The position numbers and the translations under genes were made by a program. From assembly GCF_963082655.1 (NCBI RefSeq), contig NC_081552.1, positions 57,950,561 to 58,014,560 on the forward strand: a stretch of DNA of 64,000 nucleotides. The letters are read 5' to 3'. This document shows positions 1-11,563 of this stretch, in pieces; the stretch's first letter is position 1, and every line of letters begins with the position of its first letter. The notes under the pieces are model-generated. The model saw only the letters and a program-made list of their open reading frames with translations. It had not been told where the DNA came from and made no database searches. Origin of the DNA: Stomoxys calcitrans. Its lineage: Eukaryota; Arthropoda; Insecta; Diptera; Muscidae.

Positions 1-1115
1 TTGTTGAGTTATTTTCCCGGCATCTCTTCTTAGGCAAAACAGGTTATAAGAAAAGATTTGCTCTGTTATTAGAGCGATATCAAGATATGGTCCAGTTTGG
101 ACCACAATTAAATTATATTTATGTTGGAGACCTGTGTAAAATGTCAGCCAATTCGAATAAGAATTGCGCCAGAAATCAAGATCCCAGATCGGTTTATATG
201 ACAGCTATATCAGGTTATGAACCGATTTGAACCATACATGGCACAGTTGTTGGATATCACTACAAAACACGTCGTGCCAAAATTCATTCAAATCGGATAA
301 GAATTGCGCCCTCTAGAGGCTCAAGAAGTCAAGACCCAAAATCGGTTTATATGACAGCTACATCAGGTTATGATCCGATTTGCACCATATTTGGCACAGT
401 TGTTGGATATCATGATAAAACACGTCGTGCAAAATTACATTCCAATCGGATAAGAATTGCGCACTCTTGAGGCTCAAGAAGTCAAGACCCAAGATCGGTT
501 TATATGGCAGCTATATCAGGTTATGGACCGATTTGAACCATACTTGGCACAGTTGTTGGATATCATAACAAATCACGTCGTGCCAAAATTCATTCAAATC
601 GGATAAGAATGGCGCCCTCTAGAGGCTCAAGAAGTCAAGACCCAAGATCGGTTATATGGCAGCTATATCAGGTTATGGACTGATTTGAACCATACTTGGC
701 ACAGTTGTTGGATATCATAACAAAACACGTCGTGCAAAATTTCATTCTAATCGGATAAGAATTGCGCACTCTAGAGGCTCAAGAAATCAAGACCCAAGAT
801 CGGTTTATATGGCAGCTATATCAAAACATGGACCGATATGGCCCATTTACAATACCAACTGACCTACACTAATAAGAAGTATTTGTGCAAAATTTCAAGC
901 GGCTAGCTTTACTACTTCGGAATAACTTCCGAAGGAGTAAAAGCTAACGCGTGCTTTCGACAGACAGACAGACGGACGGGCATGACTAGATCGACATAAA
1001 ATGTCACGACGATCAAGAATATATATACTTTATGGGGTCTCAGACGAATATTTCGAGTAGTTACAAACAGAATGACGAAATTAGTATACCCCCCATCTTA
1101 TGGTGGAGGGTATAA
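1..1115 (-). mobile_element. Family A DINE-1/Helentron-like element, 3' end cut by window
   Basis: The left edge starts inside the conserved 3' block (cggcatctcttcttaggcaa), so the hairpin end lies outside the window. About six ~153 bp monomers follow (repeated 'accgatttgaaccata', 'ggtttatatggcagctatat'). The (gacgg)n tract is near 960, the atatatactttatggggtct block near 1020, and the 5' end is at the tggtggagggtata motif. The element is non-coding. Confidence 0.85.
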
Positions 1116-1116
1116 T

Positions 1117-1865
1117 AAATTAAGTTGTAGGGCATAATTGATTCTACATATCAAACTTCGGTCAAACCAGCAACAATTTAAGCTTCTAGGAACCGAACAA
1201 TGATGATCAAGAGACCGGTTTAGATGGGAGCTATAACAGGTTATGGACTGATTTTGGCCGTATTTGGCACATTTGTTGCAAGTCCTAACAGAACATCGCA
1301 TGTAAAATTTCAGCCTAATAGGAACAAAATTACGGCTTGTAAGAACTCAAGCAGTTAAATCGGGAGATCGGTTTATATGAAAGCTCCTTGTCACAATTGT
1401 TGAAAGTTTTAACAACACACTACATGCAAAATTTCAGCCAAATCGGACAAAAATTGCGACTTCCAGTGGCTCAAGAAGTCAAATCGGGAGATCGATTTGT
1501 ATGGGAGCTATATCAGGTTATGTACCCATTTAGACAGTACTTAGCACAGTTATTGGAATACATAACAGAACGCTATCTGCGAAATTTGAGCCAAATCGGA
1601 CTAAAATTACGGCTTCCAGGGGCTTAAGAAGTCAAATCGGGAGATTGGTTTATATGGGAACTATATCTATTGTATATTTGGACCGATATGGCCCATTTGC
1701 CGTCTTCAATGACCTGAATCGATATTAAGTATTTATACAAAATTTGAAGAGGCTAGCTTTACACGTTAGACCTCTATAGTGATTTCGACAGACGGACGGA
1801 CGGACATGGCTAGATCGACTCAGAACGTCGAGACGATCGAGAATATAAATATATTCTGCGATTTA
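1117..1865 (-). mobile_element. Diverged, truncated family A copy
   Basis: The monomers are older and more diverged (cagttgttgaaagtt, aaatttcagccaaatcgg), followed by the gacggacggacggacatggctag tract near 1790 and a decayed 5' core. The terminal tggtggagggtata motif is missing; the copy runs into a family C array. Confidence 0.7.
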
Positions 1866-1879
1866 AGAGAATTGTGTGT

Positions 1880-3700
1880 GATATCTTATGGTAACCTAGA
1901 AACAAGAATTTGGTATCCAAATTTCGTATGGGATACCTGGGGCCTCACCCCACCCCCAAAACCTACAAAATATATATATAAACTTATCACGACAATATGG
2001 GACTCAAATGAAAGGTATTTAAGATAAGAAAAGATATCTGAAATCCAATGATCCAATCAAGTGTTTGGGCGACCACCCCAACCCCCAAAACACCTCTAAA
2101 TGAGATATATTTACCGACCATGACAATATGTGGGACCAAGTTCCTGGGGGCCCACCCCTTCCCCAAAACAATCCCCAAACAGGATTTATTTACTGACCAT
2201 GGCAATATGGGTCTTAAATAAATGGTATTTAAGTGTAGAAAACGAATCTGATATCAAAATGTGATGCCAAGTGTTTCGAGGACCGCCCCTCCCAAAAGCA
2301 CCCACCAAAGAAGACAAATTTATGACCATAGCAATATGGGGCTCAGATGCAAAGTCTTTGGGAGTAAAGCTCGAATTTATTTGATACCAAAATTCGGAAA
2401 AAAAGTGTCTATGGGGCCATCCCACCCCCATAACACCACCCATATAGGACGTATTTGCTGACCATTCCGATATGGGGCTGTAATAAGAAGTATTTTAGAG
2501 TAGAACACGAATCTGACATATATTTTCAGGGCTAAGTCACTGCACGGCCGCCCTATCCTCCAAACGCCCTCAAACCGGTCATGTTTGCCCACTATGAAAA
2601 TATGGATCTGAAATGAAAGGTAATTGGGAGTAGACCACGAATCTGATATCATCATTCTGGACCAACAGTCTAGGGGACGTCTAACCACCATAACAATCCC
2701 CAAACAGGACGTATTTGTTCAACAAGACATTTTGGGTTTTCAAGACAGTGGATATAGATAGTTTTTAGGTCCCATACCGCAAACCGGACATATTTACTGA
2801 CTTTTGCAATTAGGGGTTTATATAAAAGGTATTTGAGATTAGAAAACGAATTTGATATCCACTTTCGAGGCCAAGCACAATATGGGGTACAGATAAATGA
2901 TATATAGATAAAGGCGAATAGAGCTCGATGCTGATATATTTTCAGGACTTAGTGTTTGGGGGACCACACCACTGCCCAAAACGCCCCTAAATCGGGCATA
3001 TTTACCGACCATATCAATGTGGGGCTCATATGAAAAGTATTGGAGAGTAGAGCACGAAATTGATACCCACTTTCGGGACCAATTTTCTGGGTGTCTACCC
3101 CTTTCACAAAACACACCACAAACAGTAATTATTTACTGACCATCGCAATATGGGGCTCAAATAAAGGTATTTGGGAGTAGAATACAAGTTTCCAAATGTG
3201 GGATCATGTATTTGGGACCGCTATTTCCCAAAAGCGCCCAAAGGTAAAAATTTGCCGACCATGCCAATATATGGCTCAAAAGAAAGGCATTTGAGATTGT
3301 AAAACAAATTTGATTACCAATTTTAGAGCCAAGTGTTTGGGGGACGCCTCATCATATAAACTCTCCTTAAACCAATGGCAAAATGGGGTTTAAATAAAAT
3401 GGTATTTGTGAAAAGAGCACGATGCTAATATTTTGCAGGGCCAAGTGTCTAGGGGACCTCTCACCCCCGAAAACACCCCTTAATCGAACATCATGAGAAT
3501 ATCGGGCTGAAATAAAGTATTTTAAGAATGGAGTACATCTAAAATCCAAACTTAAATGACATTATTCTCTCCGAGCGAATTCGTAATCTCATAAAAATCA
3601 TATGGGATTCAGATAAAGGCACTTATATTGTTCTACTGTTAGTCAAGCGATATCCATATACCATTTTCGTAACATGGTTCTTCAGTAAAAGCTCTTTAAT
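1880..3700 (+). repeat. Family C minisatellite-like array
   Basis: Degenerate tandem units of roughly 105-135 bp alternate between 'gaccat.gcaatatggg.ctcaaatgaaaggtatttggga', 'agtagaa.acgaatctgatatcc' and a C-rich block (ccacccc...aaaacacccc). The right end carries 'gattcagataaaggcactta', also seen near 55515 at the end of another C array. The left end lacks the tttgtttg-rich start seen at 53593, so this copy is 5'-truncated. Short reading frames here are not genes. Confidence 0.75.
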
Positions 3701-3724
3701 TGTCGAAAATAAACCAAGACCATA

Positions 3725-4145
3725 AAATCGAGGGATCTGTTAACAATGCAGATATATCCAAATATGGACCGATCTGAGCGAAATTAAACAAGATATCTTG
3801 GGGCCTTACATAACTCACTGTCCCAAATTTCAGTGAAATCGGACAATAAATGAGGTTTTAATAGATCTAAGTTCTGAAATAAGCAAATCGTTTTATAAGG
3901 GGGCTATATCAAGATATCGTCCGATATAGCCCATCTTCGGGCTTTACTTGCTTGCGAACAAAACGGCATCTGTGCCGTTCGTCTCAATATCTCTATTTTT
4001 AAAGGCTTTAACGTGATTTCAATTGACAGGCGGAAGAACATGGCTAGATGGACTTAAATTTTTACGACGATCAAGAATACATATACTTTTTAGGGTCGGA
4101 AGTGGATATTTCGATGTGTTGCGAACGGGTGGAAGGTAAAAAATA
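3725..4145 (-). mobile_element. Family B fragment
   Basis: One B-type monomer (actcactgtcccaaatttca, ccgatatagcccatcttcg) is followed by the B 5' region (caatatctctatttttaaag, aagaatacatatacttttta, tggatatttcgatgtgttgc). The gacgg tract is reduced and the terminal atacccaccacc motif is lost. Confidence 0.7.
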
Positions 4146-4189
4146 GAGTTGAAAAGATATATGTATATTATTTTTCAAACCTTTTAGAC

Positions 4190-4815
4190 CATACCTATTA
4201 TAGTTGTTGATACTCATAGCAAAACGAAAGTGCAAAATTTCAGCCAAATCGAATCGGAATCGGAAATCGAAAGTCTAATCGGGAGATCGGTTTATATGGC
4301 AGATATATCAGCTTATGAACCCATTTAAAATTGGAGCATTCTTGATACAGATGTTGATAGTCATAACAAGGGGTAAAGTGCAATATTTCAGCCAAATCGG
4401 ATAAGAATTGCGCCCTGTAGAAGCTTAAAAAGTCTTGTCGGGAGATTGGTTATATGGCAGCCATATTAGGTTATGAACCGGTTTAAATCATACAGTTATT
4501 AAAAGTTAAAACAAAACGCTACGTGCAAAATTTCAGCCAAATCTAGAGTCAAGAAATATGCTCGGGTGATCAATTTAAATGGGAGATGTAACTAAACATG
4601 GACCGATTTGGCTCATTTATAATCCCAACTGACCTATACTTACAAAATGTATTTGTGCTTAATTTTAAGCACGTAGCTTTACTCTTTCGAAATTTAGCGG
4701 GATTTCGACAGACAAACGGCGGACGGACATGGCTAGATCGACTTAAAATTTCATAAATATCAAAAATATATATACGTTATGGGGTCTTAGGCGAATATTT
4801 CGAGATTTTGCAAAC
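4190..4815 (-). mobile_element. Family A fragment without either terminus
   Basis: Three diverged A monomers are followed by gctttactctttcg, a short gacgg tract and 'atatatacgttatggggtct'. The match stops after 'gcaaacggtag'. Confidence 0.7.
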
Positions 4816-5182
4816 GGTAGTGTAGCAGTAATGGTATCGATAGTGTTAGAAACTATGGATATTGACTCAACAATTAATCTATCCATAGTGTCATTGATAG
4901 TTTGCCAACACTTGTATGAGAACATTGCTGTCAATTTATTAATTCCACGAAATTGTTGATAAATTGAAGTCGTCTTTCAATTTTGTGAGTAGGTAGGAAA
5001 GGAACATTTGACAAAATGACATATTTCGAACATACCAATTTTGCAGGGAGAGCGGAAAAACATAAATTAGCATACCAAACTATGTTTGTATCAATGTAAG
5101 CAAATGTGGACAGCTAATAAGATAAAGTAGTCTTTGGAGTTTTTATTACACGAGGTTTCGAAATTCCAGCACTAACGGTTTT
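4816..5182. other. Unassigned spacer
   Basis: This is AT-rich sequence with a small imperfect inverted repeat (aactatggatattgac / atctatccatagt, about 4850-4890). I see no coding potential and no recognisable family. Confidence 0.4.
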
Positions 5183-5963
5183 TGAAGCAAGTAAAAGCAT
5201 GCTAAGTTCGGCCGTACCGAATATTCTGCTAAAAATGTATACAAAATAAACTTGGTTGAAGGGCATAGTTTTATTCTACATACCAAACTTCTGTCATACC
5301 AGAAAAAATTAAAGGAACCGAACAAGGAAGATCGAGAGACTGTTTTACATGGGAGCTAGGATTATGGACTGATTTGGACCGTATTTGGTACAGTTGTTGA
5401 AAGTCGTAACAGAACATCGCATGAAAAATTTCACCAAAATTGGACAGAAATAGCATCTGGTAAGGGCTCAAGAATTCAAATCGGGGGACTGGTATACATG
5501 GGTACTATATCAGGTTAAAGACTGATTCGGACCGTACTTAGCATTTGATTTGAACAGTACTTAGCACAATAGTTGGATGTCTTAACAGAAAACTACATGC
5601 ACAATTTCAGCCAAATCGGATAAATATTGCGGCTTATAGGGGCTCAAGAAGTCGAATCGGGAGACCGGTTTATATGGGAGCTATAACTTAATCGGAACCG
5701 ATATTTCACATTTTCAATCCCAACTGACCTACACTCTGACCTACACTAATACGAAATATTTGTGCAAAATTTCAAGCTCCTAGCTTTACACCTTCGAAGG
5801 TTAACGTGCTTTCGAAAGACGGACGGACATAGCTAAATCGACTTTGAGTGTCACGACGATCAAGAATATATTTACTTTATGGGGTCTTAGACGCATATTT
5901 CGAGGTGTTATAAACGGAATGACGAAATAAGTATACCCACATCATATGGTGGAGGGTATAAAG
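5183..5963 (-). mobile_element. Family A element with both ends, decayed hairpin
   Basis: It starts with aagcaagtaaaagcatgctaagttcggccgtaccgaat; the hairpin is damaged relative to ttcggccgggccgaa. About three monomers follow, and it ends at atatggtggagggtataaag. It is shorter than most copies because it has fewer monomers. Confidence 0.8.
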
Positions 5964-6160
5964 AGCACAGATTTGTTAATTTGACGTATTGGATAACTCT
6001 GGAACCAGAAATGGTATATAAAGACCCTTGTAAGACAGACAGTTACAGTTATAACAAAAACCGTGGAAAATTGTCTTATGTCGAGTTAAGTTGTTTTGTC
6101 AAATGTTTGTCAAATGACAGATATAAAGATATAGAAAGAAAGTGCCTTTGTTTTCCAGTC
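5964..6160 (+). other. Spacer with an unrecognised open frame (5981-6223)
   Basis: An 80-codon frame begins at 5981 (MTYWITLEPEMVYKDP...). Only its first ~60 codons lie outside repeat sequence; the end reads through a family A fragment (DIYPSVEITIAFQRIKLA, a repeat-derived tail). The unique part is rich in Lys, Tyr and Cys but matches no family I recognise. It may be a remnant of an older element or chance. Confidence 0.2.
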
Positions 6161-6440
6161 ATTGACATCTATCCGTCTGTCGAAATCACGATTGCGTTCC
6201 AACGCATAAAGCTAGCCACTTGAAGTTTTTCGCAGATACTTATCTTTGTTCGTTCGTGATTGCAAATGGGCCATAACGGTTCAGTTTGGATATAGCTCCC
6301 ATATAAAGTGGTCTTTCGATTTGACATTTTTAACCTCTGGAAGCCGCAATTGTTATTTGATTAGTCTGTTTTACCCCTAGAAGTTTAAATTTGTCTAATT
6401 TGGAAGAAATTTGCACTTAAAGTACACATGTGCCTCTCAA
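6161..6440 (+). mobile_element. Family A fragment, plus orientation
   Basis: The A core just after the tetranucleotide tract is recognisable: ccgtctgtcgaaatcacgat, aaagctagccacttgaa, gcaaatgggccataacggtt, tatagctcccatataaa. Both termini are missing. Confidence 0.6.
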
Positions 6441-7530
6441 CAATGATCATGTTTGTAAATTTTTAGTAGAATGCCTGGTGGTGGGTTCCTAAGAATAAAT
6501 CCGATCGTACATCGTTGCTAAGTTAAACGCTCATAAAAGGGTGTTTATTATTCGTTCAGAACCAAATGAACAACCATTTTGAGTTGTTTTCTCCTTTGCT
6601 TGTTTACCGTACCTTTCACTTATTTATTCTTTGCCTTTTGAATATTTAAATTATGGAATGTTTCAAACTGACCTTTATTTGGTTATTCGAGAACCTTTAG
6701 GGGGTTAGTTCTGCATTAATCCTATGGGAGTTGTAATATAATTGTAATAGAGAATTATGTTGTGTGTTGTATAATGAACCAGAGCTTTCACAAATTGGAT
6801 AGAGTTTTTGCAGATAAAATTGATTTAAACTGGATCTGGGAAAGAAATTTCCAAGAAGCTTCCCTATGGGTTATCTATTTGCGTGTTTGTACGATTTTTT
6901 TCTTTTTTTGCTATTTTGGGAGATAAGAGTTGATATAGTTTTCCTTATTAAGGGTTGTTTTTAACAAGCCTTTATGGGAAATTATGAATGTGATGAAGCG
7001 ATAAGAGAGTTTAGGAACCCCTTATTTGAAAAGATATATAAATTATAGGTTTATTCAATTGGGACAAATGCTAAGTTTTAGTAATGAATGACAAAGAATT
7101 CATTGAGTCAAGTCTAAGAAGCACCACAAAGCCAAAATTAAGAAATTTTATTAATACATATTTACAAAGCTTTAGTGCATCAATTTATTTACTTTAAAGG
7201 GCTATGACAGAACATTTGCCCAATTTCCCGAATTTAGAATAGATTTTCAAGAGTCCGATTTTCTACGCTTCTCCAATCTCTGACATATATTTATATACAA
7301 AGGCTGCTGTGTTCAAATTACCTCTGAGGAAGTCAAAAATTTAAACATTTTTAGTGTTTTCTAAAGCGACATTTTAACAGTGCAAATCTTGTTTCGAAGA
7401 GATAATTGTGGCAATGTAATTAGTCAAAACTGAACTAAATTCAACACAGTCAATATTTTCGTAAGTTTAAAAAGGCATTGAAGGAATACAAATCATTCTA
7501 TAAGTAATACGCCGAAATGTTGATCTGCGA
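6441..7530. other. AT-rich sequence, nothing recognised
   Basis: About 1.1 kb of AT-rich single-copy-looking DNA. I see no long reading frame, satellite or terminal repeat. It is one of the few stretches here that could be original host intergenic DNA. Confidence 0.4.
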
Positions 7531-7534
7531 TCCA

Positions 7535-7895
7535 ATAAAATACATATACTCTTCAATGTCTAGACGCTTCAACTCGATATAGCCATGTCAATCCGTCCGT
7601 CCTGTCAAAATCACGATAGCGTTCAAAAGAATAAAGTATCGGTTTGAATCAACACAGATACTTATTTTTGATGTAGTTGATGTAGTAAATGAGCCGAATA
7701 GGTTCAAATTTGGATATAGATCCCATATAAAGTGGTCCTTGATCCTCAATTATATACTGATTAAGTTTTTTGTTGGAACTTCCAATAACCATGCTAAGTA
7801 TAGTCCGAAATGTTGATTTGACATCTTGAGCCTCTGGATTTTGAAATTATTATCCAATGTTTATACCTTGGTATATAAATTTCGTAGCAAATTTT
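7535..7895 (+). mobile_element. Diverged family A fragment
   Basis: It shows atatagccatgtcaatccgtccgtcc, then a monomer-like stretch with atatagatcccatataaag and gacatcttgagcctctgg. No termini are present. Confidence 0.6.
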
Positions 7896-7905
7896 GAGCA
7901 TTTTT

Positions 7906-8287
7906 GTACCAACCACCGAAGAACAACGATACAATCGTTTTGTCATTCCGTTTGCTACACATCGAAATATTCATTTATATGCCTACAAAGTACGCTGAAC
8001 GAAAAATTGATACCAGCGATATTGGCAGTAAAGTAATACCGAAACAATACCCCATGGTATAGCTATTGGAGAGCATTATAAATACCATACGTTATTGTTT
8101 TGGTACTAATTCACGGTGGTACTGTACTATCAATACCATTGAAACCACATGGTATCAATTTATTTGGGTGTATATATAATCTTGTCCCCCAAACAATACT
8201 TAGACGATCCAACGGTGTCTGTCCGTCTATTGAAATCATGGTGTAGTCGTAAAAATGGAAGATATTGAGCTGAAAATATGCACAGAT
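7906..8287 (+). mobile_element. Family B 5' fragment interrupted by a MITE
   Basis: A B-type 5' end (accaaccaccgaag, gtcattccgtttgctacacat, cgaaatattcatttatatgcc) breaks at 7992 and resumes at 8171 with tatatataatcttg, gtctgtccgtctattgaaatca and gatattgagctgaaa. The break is filled by the MITE at 7993-8170. Confidence 0.7.
7993..8170. mobile_element. 178 bp MITE with TA target duplication
   Basis: Terminal inverted sequences (left cgctgaacgaaaaattgatacca, with right tggtatcaatttatttgggtg as its imperfect complement) flank a short AT-rich core. TA precedes (7991-7992) and follows (8171-8172). The flanks rejoin into the expected B consensus (aaagtatatatattcttg), which supports a real insertion. 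The TA duplication suggests Tc1/mariner-type mobilisation; this is inference. Confidence 0.65.
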
Positions 8288-8378
8288 AATTGTATCCCAC
8301 ACCGCTACCATAACACAGGATATTGCAACTTATTAATTCACTATCAATACCATTGGTATCAATTATACGTTCAGTGCA
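8288..8378. mobile_element. Probable truncated relative of the 7993 MITE
   Basis: The right side, ccattggtatcaattatacgttcagtg, is the complement of the left terminus of the 7993-8170 MITE. The left side is unclear, so the extent is approximate. Confidence 0.35.
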
Positions 8379-8424
8379 TATGTAACACCCGATTTTCTTT
8401 TTTAGGGCCTATATCAGCGCATTT

Positions 8425-9201
8425 CTTGAAGGAACTTAAAGCTTCTAGGAACCGAACAAGAAAAATGGAGAGACCGGTTTATATGGGAGCTACACCAGGT
8501 TATAGACCGATTTGGACCGTACTAGGCACTTGGAAGTCATAACAGAACACTACATGCAAAATTTCAGCCAAATCGAACAATAGCTATATCTAAATCCTTA
8601 CCGATATGACCCTTTTGCAATCCTTAAGGACCTACATTAATATTAAGTATCTGTGCAAAATTTCAAGCGGTTAGCTCTACCCGTTCGACCGCAATCGTGA
8701 TTTCGACAGGCGGACGGACGGACATGACTAGATCGGTTTGGAATTTCGAGTGGAATGTGAAATGTGAGAACTGGTAGAGATATCTTTTCGAATGGAATGG
8801 CTAGAGCTGAGGCGTTAGCGATTTGCAATCCTTAGGGACCTACGTTAATATTAAGTATCTGTGCAAAATTTCAAGCGGCTAGCTCTACCCGTTTGACCGC
8901 TATCGTGATTTTGACAGACGGACGGACGGACATGGCTAGATCGACTTGAAATGTCGAGATGATCAAGTATGTATTTACTTTATATTAAGTATCTGTGCAA
9001 AATTTCAAGCGGCTAGCTCTACCCGTTCGACCGCTATTGTGATTTTGACAGACGGACGGATGGACATGGCTAGATCGACTTGGAATGTCGAGATGATCAA
9101 GTATGTATATACTTTATAGGGTCTTAAGTCAATATTTCGAGGTGTTACAAACGGAATGACTTGATTGGTATACTCCCAACCTATGGTGGTGGGTATAAAA
9201 A
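8425..9201 (-). mobile_element. Family A copy with triplicated 5' segment
   Basis: A monomer region (accggtttatatgggagcta) is followed by three copies of the segment ttaagtatctgtgcaaaattt...gacggacggacatggctagatcg, starting near 8643, 8851 and 8985. A foreign ~65 bp piece (about 8755-8820, gaatggctagagctgaggcg) also occurs at 9340. The 5' end is at cctatggtggtgggtataaaa. Confidence 0.75.
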
Positions 9202-9250
9202 AGTTGGAAAAAAATTTAAGATATTTAGTTATTAAGTAATGAACACGTCC

Positions 9251-9291
9251 CACTGTACGACGTGGAACAGGGTATCACGTCGCACAGTGGG
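9251..9291. mobile_element. Two outward-abutting Transib-like termini
   Basis: CACTGTA (9251-9257) is followed by CGACG, and after 15 bp CGTCG precedes CACAGTG (9283-9289). This is an inverted pair: cccactgtacgacgtg / cacgtcgcacagtggg. CACWRTG heptamers next to CG-rich 5 bp targets are the signature of Transib insertions. It looks like the right end of one element beside the left end of another. Confidence 0.45.
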
Positions 9292-9870
9292 AGAAAATAA
9301 AAAAAAAACTGTGTGTGTGTGAATTGGTAGACATTTGGAATGGCTAGAGCTGAGGCGTTAGCGAGTTCGTGTACAAAATTTCATGGCCTTAGGTGGTCCG
9401 GGCGCCTCTTGGCAGGCCCCTAATCACCTCTGTACTCTGAAAAAAATGTTGCGGCTGCCAAATCTTCATTTGTGGTCCGATTTTCAAATTTTTTTTTTGC
9501 TGGATAGTGCTGAAAAAAGGATATACTTGGTCCAAATTTGGCAGCAATTGTTGTGGCTGCCAAATCTTCATTTGTGGTCCGATTTTCAAAATTCTTTTTT
9601 GCTGGATAGTGCTGAAAAAAGGATACATTCTTTTTTTGCTGGATAGTGCTGAAAAAAGGATATACTTAGTTCAAATTTGGCATCATTCAGTGTTCTGTAA
9701 TTCCAATTCACAAATTAGAGGAAAAACCTACCTCTCGACTTTTATTCAAATGTTCTACACAGGTAAACTCTACCGGATAAGTGATAAAATCATAGAGGTG
9801 TGCACATTAGGTAGCGATTTTGGCGCAGGGTTTAAAATATTGTACATACAAATTAAACATCGTTGAAAAG
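9292..9870. repeat. Small tandem repeat next to the Transib-like terminus
   Basis: After a (tg)n run there is a unit 'ggctgccaaatcttcatttg...ggtccgattttcaaa' at 9453 and 9555 (102 bp period). A 36 bp-period echo of 'tttttgctggatagtgctga' follows near 9593 and 9628. Reading frames on both strands are by-products of the repeat. The remainder to 9870 is AT-rich. Confidence 0.55.
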
Positions 9871-9890
9871 GTCTAGACTAGTAGCAGACA

Positions 9891-10910
9891 AACAAGTAAA
9901 AAGGCGTTAAGTTCGGCCGGGTCGAACTTTGGATACCCACCACCTCGGGTATATATGTAAACCACCTTTCATCAAAATTCGGTGAAAATTTCATACCTTA
10001 TACTCATATACCTCATACCGATCTGAACTATATACGACACGATGTCGAAAAGCCGAACATAAGTCACTGTGTCAAATTTCAGTGAAATCGGATTATAAAT
10101 GCGCCTTTTATGGGGCCAAGACTTTAAATCGAGATATCGGTCTACATGGCAGCTATATCCAAATCTGGACCGATTTGGGCCAAGTTGCATAAACATGTTA
10201 AAAAGCCTAACACAAAGCACTGTCCCAAATTTCGGCGAAATCGGACAATAAGTGCCTCTTTTATGGCCCTAAACCTTAAATCGAGAGATCGGTCTATATG
10301 GCAGCTATATGCAAATCTGGACCGATCTGGGCAAAATTGAAGAAGGACGTCGAAGAGCCTAACCAATCTCACTGTGTCAAATTTCAGCGACATCGGACAA
10401 TAAGTGCGTCTTTTATTCGGCGACATCAGACAATAAATGAGTCCAAAATCATATATCAAGAAATCGGTCTATATGGCAGCTATATCTAAATCTGAACCGA
10501 TCTGGACCAAATTGAAGAAATATGTTAAAGGGCCTAACACAACTCACTGTCCCAAATTTCAGCAAAATCGGATAATGAATGTGGCTTTTATGGGCCTAAG
10601 ACCCTAAATTGGCGGATCGGTCTATATGGGGGCTATATGAAGATATAATCCGATATAGCCCATCTTCGAACTTAACCTGCTTATGAACAAAAAAAGAATC
10701 TGTGCAAAATTTCAGCGCAATATCTCTATTTTTAAAGACTAGCGTGATTTCAACAGACAGACGGACAGACGGACGGACATGTCTACATCGTCTTAGATTT
10801 TTATGCTGATCAAGAATATATATACTTTATAGGGTCGGAAATGGATATTTCGATGTGTTGCAAACGGAATGACAAAATGAATATACCCCCATCCTTCGGT
10901 GGTGGGTATA
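9891..10910 (-). mobile_element. Family B element, nearly complete
   Basis: It starts aaacaagtaaaaaggcgttaagttcggccgggtcgaact (hairpin with one mismatch), then tggatacccaccacctcggg. Monomers of ~153 bp follow (aatctggaccgatctgggc, actcactgtgtcaaatttca), with ctatttttaaagactagcg, a gacgg tract and the 5' end ccttcggtggtgggtataaaa. Confidence 0.85.
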
Positions 10911-11285
10911 AAACGTTTGATCGAAATCGGTTTAGATTTAGATGTAGCTCCCGTATATGTTCTTCAGATTTTTGGTAATTTGCAATAATGTTGTCATTTG
11001 TCAACCGTAGTTATTACAGTTTGAAAGTATTTCCTCGAAATTTGATACGGATTGTTTAAAACCCGATCTGAAAACATCCGCCGCGGTCCATCAAAATTGG
11101 TTTAGAATTACATATAGCTCCCACTTTGTACTTATAGGGTAGGTGTAGGGTATTATACAGACGGCACCGCCAGAGTTTTGCCATTAGTTACTGGTTGAAA
11201 TTTACATTATATTTACAAGTAATTTAATATTTTATTCATTTTTGAAAGAATTTAATATAATATAATTTAATATATAGTATACATA
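10911..11285. other. Diverged repeat fragment and AT-rich spacer
   Basis: 10911-11165 resembles another low-copy dipteran repeat (gatcgaaatcggtttagat, gggtattatacagacggcac) that I cannot place. 11166-11285 is AT-rich and lies just 3' of the piggyBac relic stop codon; the element's 3' terminus should be here, but no TTAA-flanked end was recognised. Confidence 0.35.
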
Positions 11286-11563
11286 TTACTGTTTTAGATG
11301 GGCGTATTTTGAGTAACACTGCAAGCAAAAGTGGGGGTTATTGGGGCATTTTGGACAATAAATAATCGTTTTGTTCAAGTGATTCCTTGTTGTTTTCTGA
11401 TCCAGCCTTTTTGTTTTTTGCAGTTTCGTAACGAATGAATGTTGAATTACTTTATTGCTGGCAACTTCCCTTTAAGTTATAATGTGCTTGCCAGTGTTTA
11501 CTGATTGCGGAGATGTTAGATCCAAAATATCTATACGTTGACGAAATTTACGTATGTTGATGC
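11286..11563 (-). pseudogene. piggyBac-type transposase, C-terminal piece with Cys-rich end
   Basis: On the minus strand the frame reads KSINIRKFRQRI..., then after one in-frame stop a Cys-rich tail CPKCPNNPHFCLQCYSKYAH, ending at TAA (11286-11288). A basic 'FR..I' stretch followed by a C..C...C..C knuckle is the usual C-terminus of piggyBac transposases. It continues the piece at 12449-12492 once the family A insertion (11564-12448) is set aside. Confidence 0.7.
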
